This document shows positions 23,426 to 25,908 of a stretch of 25,908 bases of DNA, in pieces. How positions within the stretch are numbered: position 1 is the stretch's first letter; every line of letters starts with the position of its first letter. The position numbers were made by a program, and so were the translations under genes. Under the pieces are notes generated by a model. It searched no databases, had not been told where the DNA came from, and saw only the letters and a list, made by a program, of their open reading frames with translations. This DNA comes from Clostridiaceae bacterium. GTDB taxonomy: Bacteria; Bacillota_A; Clostridia; Clostridiales; Clostridiaceae. Location of the stretch: the NCBI GenBank assembly GCA_029256485.1, contig JAQSXU010000105.1:1-25908 (forward strand), given 5' to 3'.

Positions 23426-23677
23426 ATGAACAATAGAACAGTAGAAATAGGAAAGAAATATAGGCACTTTAAGGGTAATGAATATGTAGTTCTTCATGTA
23501 GTAAAACACTCGGAAACCCTTGAAGATATGGTGGTTTACCAGGCTGTTTATGGTGAAAAAACAATATGGGTACGTCCATTGAGTATGTTTTTAGATGAAA
23601 AAGAGGTAGACGGTAAAATGATAAATAGATTTGAAGAAGTTGAGGCCATAAATGAAATAGACAAGTCTAATAAATAA
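23426..23677 (+). CDS. DUF1653 family protein
   Basis: An 83-aa protein matching the DUF1653 pattern: GKKYRHFKGNEYVVLHVVKHSETLEDMVVYQAVYGEKTIWVRPLSMFLDEKEVDGK, with the YRHFKG.EY.V, VVYQ..YG....WVRP and F motifs. Function is unknown; the fold is a small beta-rich domain. GGAGG precedes ATG 23426. The last codons (EIDKSN) form the left arm of the terminator hairpin. Confidence 0.9.
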   Translation: MNNRTVEIGKKYRHFKGNEYVVLHVVKHSETLEDMVVYQAVYGEKTIWVRPLSMFLDEKEVDGKMINRFEEVEAINEIDKSNK

Positions 23678-23692
23678 AGGCTTGTCTATTTC
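23654..23692. terminator. Hairpin overlapping the end of the DUF1653 gene
   Basis: GAAATAGACAAG (23654-23665) pairs perfectly with CTTGTCTATTTC (23681-23692). It lies between convergent genes and probably terminates the plus-strand gene; T-richness after the stem is modest. Confidence 0.6.
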
Positions 23693-23705
23693 ATTTCATA
23701 TAATC

Positions 23706-24575
23706 TTAATCTAATAAATATTTTCTTAATCCATCAGCTATCATTTTATAAGATTCTTTGCTCTCCGGCAATTCAGGCTTGTGAATTGTGAAGCCATGCG
23801 GTACTCTATAAAAGCGCTTAGCGGTTGTTTCTACTCCTGCTTTAATCAGCTTTTGTGCATAATCTTCCCCTTCAACTCTAAGGGAATCTATTTCACAAGT
23901 TATGATAATTGCCGGTGGTAAATTCCTAAGTTCTTCATTGGATGCATATAGTGGGGAACAATATGGATTTTCAGCAACATCATCAAACCTATAACATCTT
24001 GTAAACATATCAGCTACTTCAACAGGAATTGCGCCTTCTGTATAGAATTTTTCTGCTGCTGGTGTTGCTAAATCAACTGGGGGATAATCAAGAATCTGGC
24101 ACTTGAAAGAAAATGCATTTTTTTCTTTTGCCATCATGCATACCACTGCTGCAATATTTGCACCGGCACTATGTCCACCAATTGCCATGTTATCAGGGTC
24201 AATTCCAAATTTAGCACAGTGAGAACTTATATAACCTACAGCATCATAAACATCCTGTATACCTGCAGGCCATTTATGCTCAGGAGCAAGTCTATAATCA
24301 ATAGATATAACAGTTATATCTAAATCATTCCTCAGACCATCACAAAATTTATCATCATTTTCAGGCAGCCCTTTTACAAATCCACCGCCGTGAATATCGA
24401 AAAATACAGGTGAAAGCTGATTCTGAAATTCAGCTTCATAAATTAGGGCACGGATTTTGCCATGTGTAGTTGGAATAAATATTTCTTTTCCTAAAATATT
24501 AGTGCTTTTTAATTTGTTTATATTTTCTTTTCTCATATTATTTATAATCATAAGAGTTTCATCGTTACTGTGCAT
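23706..24575 (-). CDS. Alpha/beta hydrolase, hormone-sensitive lipase (HSL) type esterase
   Basis: A 289-aa esterase of the HSL (alpha/beta hydrolase fold-3) group. The oxyanion motif is HGGG (residues 62-65), the nucleophile S136 in GGHSAGAN, the acid D230 in CEIDSLRVEGE and the base H260 in RVPHGFTI; YRLAPEHKWPAG (94-105) is another family hallmark. It probably hydrolyses short acyl esters. The frame stays open upstream to a TTG at 24740, but the ribosome binding site AAAGGA supports the ATG at 24575; the longer form would add 55 residues without clear family character. No partner gene is nearby. Confidence 0.87.
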   Translation of the reverse strand: MHSNDETLMIINNMRKENINKLKSTNILGKEIFIPTTHGKIRALIYEAEFQNQLSPVFFDIHGGGFVKGLPENDDKFCDGLRNDLDITVISIDYRLAPEHKWPAGIQDVYDAVGYISSHCAKFGIDPDNMAIGGHSAGANIAAVVCMMAKEKNAFSFKCQILDYPPVDLATPAAEKFYTEGAIPVEVADMFTRCYRFDDVAENPYCSPLYASNEELRNLPPAIIITCEIDSLRVEGEDYAQKLIKAGVETTAKRFYRVPHGFTIHKPELPESKESYKMIADGLRKYLLD

Positions 24576-24740
24576 CTGTTTCATTCCTTTCATATACTTA
24601 GTTTGAATAATACTGTAAATAATTATATCACTAAATTCCTGCCCAAGAATATATCTAGTAATATGCATTAATGGTAAATTAGTGCTTGTACTATTTAAAT
24701 TATCTTTATAACTAGATAATTCAATACCAATAGTATTCAA

Positions 24741-25099
24741 ATCTCTTTATCTTGAATTTAAGTTTGAAAAAATGAGATACTTTTTATATATGTGGATATT
24801 TGGTAGAAACAAGTTTGAAAACCTGTGAAAAAGCTTTATGTAGACTGTGGAATGATTTTAATATCAAAAAAGAGGGACTATTATACCCCTGACCTCATTC
24901 GGAAAATGCATTATGCTCAACCAGTGACGCAGTATACTTGATGTAGTCAAACACACTTGGTAAGCCTATACCTTAGTAGGACACGTACGTTTTAATTAGG
25001 GGGAAGCCATGCAAATGGTTTCCCTACTCTATTATATTTCCATTCAATAAATTCAGGAAAGGGATTTACCTGGTATTAGTGGAATTTTATAGTTATGAA
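24741..25099. other. Intergenic region with a GC-rich hairpin
   Basis: About 360 bases without a convincing gene. A hairpin at about 24998-25026 (AGGGGGAAGCCAT, GCAA, ATGGTTTCCCT) lies beyond the stop of the minus-strand dehydrogenase-like gene, but has no good T-run in that direction. Composition around 24880-24990 is less AT-rich than its surroundings. Confidence 0.4.
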
Positions 25100-25908
25100 T
25101 CATGGAACAATTTCAAAAACAGTACCTTGGTTAAAATCAGTCACATTCATAGAGCTATAAACCCCTAAATATAGTCTGGTTTGATTCAGATTCGTTCCCA
25201 AACTAGTATAATAAGCTGCTTGAGACCCAAAATTATAATCCGCTTCAATAACACTAAAATCACTTAGTTTACAATCTGCTCTTACCCTGGTATAAGCTAA
25301 AACCCCTCTGGCCGGAGCTTGGAATTGTTCAGCCCGAACAAAATCGGTAAACACAACGCTTCCAGTTAAATCGGGGATTCCATTTCCCATATACGACTGG
25401 ACTCCCGTAAGTGCAGTTCCTCCAAACTTATCGGGCCTAGGATCTTTATGAAAATAGCTAGTTAGAGGCTGAAGACGCTGCACTGAAGCTTTTACTGCAT
25501 CATTGTAATAAGCAAATGTTTGCTCCTCCAAAGTTGGATTTGCAGAGCAGCCCCTTCTAATCGAAGTAGGAAAAGCACCTTCCCATCCTCGCCAGCCAAA
25601 GTTAACAAATCCTTCTTGGTCAGGTTCAGATTTCATTAAAGAAGCTTGAATAATCTGAGTAACAGGTATTGGTTTATAATTAACGAATGAAAAAATTGAC
25701 TCTACCAAATCCTGTCCCACAATTCCTACATATTTGATATACTGGTTATAAAACCTTTGAAATGAAATTCCAGGTATATTGCGAACTCCTTTGGCAATAA
25801 CCGTAAGCGTTTCCTGAATAGGTGCGGGAAGTTCATTAAAACGTGTGACTACCGGTGGATTATTGATAAATGTATTCTTAGCTACATCAATTTCAATTAT
25901 TTTACCGG
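25100..25908 (-). CDS. Sugar/sorbosone dehydrogenase-like beta-propeller protein, C-terminal part
   Basis: Partial: the frame is open from the window edge to TAA/TGA-bounded 3' end at 25100, giving about 269 residues. It begins with GKIIEIDVAKN, typical of the GSDH/PQQ-dependent sugar dehydrogenase family (usually GKILRIDV), and contains NFGWRGWEGAFPT and the PLTSYFHKDPRPDKFGGTALTGVQSYMGNGIPDLTGSVVFTDF region, matching the repeated blade pattern of that family. The true start is outside the window; an internal GTG at 25720 is not a credible start because similarity continues upstream. Base composition is richer in G+C than its neighbours, which suggests acquisition. Whether PQQ is used cannot be judged. 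Confidence 0.7.
   Translation of the reverse strand, partial: GKIIEIDVAKNTFINNPPVVTRFNELPAPIQETLTVIAKGVRNIPGISFQRFYNQYIKYVGIVGQDLVESIFSFVNYKPIPVTQIIQASLMKSEPDQEGFVNFGWRGWEGAFPTSIRRGCSANPTLEEQTFAYYNDAVKASVQRLQPLTSYFHKDPRPDKFGGTALTGVQSYMGNGIPDLTGSVVFTDFVRAEQFQAPARGVLAYTRVRADCKLSDFSVIEADYNFGSQAAYYTSLGTNLNQTRLYLGVYSSMNVTDFNQGTVFEIVP

Noticed and set aside
24825..24938. Short frames on both strands at about 24825-24990 (plus: KKLYVDCGMILISKK...; minus: VFDYIKYTASLVEHNAFSE)
   Set aside because: Neither has a ribosome binding site, both are interrupted by stops, and I recognise neither. They could be remnants of a lost gene but cannot be supported.
1..25908. CRISPR arrays, tRNA and rRNA genes
   Set aside because: I saw no regularly spaced direct repeats, and no tRNA or rRNA signature sequences on either strand.

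Overview
The window is AT-rich DNA of a Clostridium-type Firmicute (Clostridium sensu stricto is my inference). The evidence is strong AGGAGG-like ribosome binding sites, heavy AT codon use, a T-box leader, a c-di-GMP-II riboswitch and many clostridial protein families. It is an ordinary chromosomal segment of short operons, with one decayed insertion sequence and a higher-GC gene running off the right edge.

Layout. 1-1700: a PNPOx-fold protein, a small DUF6199-like membrane protein, a small gene broken by an in-frame stop, a small unknown protein, and a convergent exported protein. 1860-3992: an extended -10 promoter, a c-di-GMP-II riboswitch whose P1 stem competes with a 14-bp terminator stem, then a tightly coupled operon of CheY-like receiver, CheC phosphatase and PAS-GGDEF diguanylate cyclase. 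4100-7932: a T-box leader with a UGC (Cys) specifier, then a trans-sulfuration PLP enzyme and a three-gene cystine/amino-acid ABC importer. 8009-9013: a Cys-rich four-helix metal-binding protein (minus) and a GNAT acetyltransferase. 9216-11171: an orphan PAS sensor histidine kinase. 11260-12749: a HAD nucleotidase divergent from a Crp/Fnr-type regulator, with a palindrome between them. 12804-14207: a P-loop kinase-like protein and a membrane protein. 14231-15598: a MarR regulator with a perfect consensus promoter, a 20-bp palindromic operator and an apparently leaderless mRNA, followed by an alpha/beta hydrolase carrying a second operator copy. 15712-17187: a 55-aa membrane protein and a CapA-like protein. 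17355-19505: a degenerate IS607-family element (tnpA with two nonsense codons, tnpB lacking the last RuvC aspartate, omegaRNA-like right end) next to a 60-aa gene that it may have cut from its promoter. 20212-23319: a four-gene locus resembling flavin-based extracellular electron transfer genes (EetA-like, EetB-like, a two-repeat PplA-like lipoprotein, ApbE/FmnB). 23426-24575: a DUF1653 protein and a convergent HSL-family esterase. 25100-25908: the C-terminal part of a sugar/sorbosone dehydrogenase-like beta-propeller.

Most notable are a predicted positive feedback loop (a c-di-GMP ON riboswitch in front of a diguanylate cyclase), the electron-transfer locus whose lipoprotein repeats carry a variant flavinylation motif, the leaderless self-regulated marR, and the decayed IS607 element with a catalytically incomplete TnpB.
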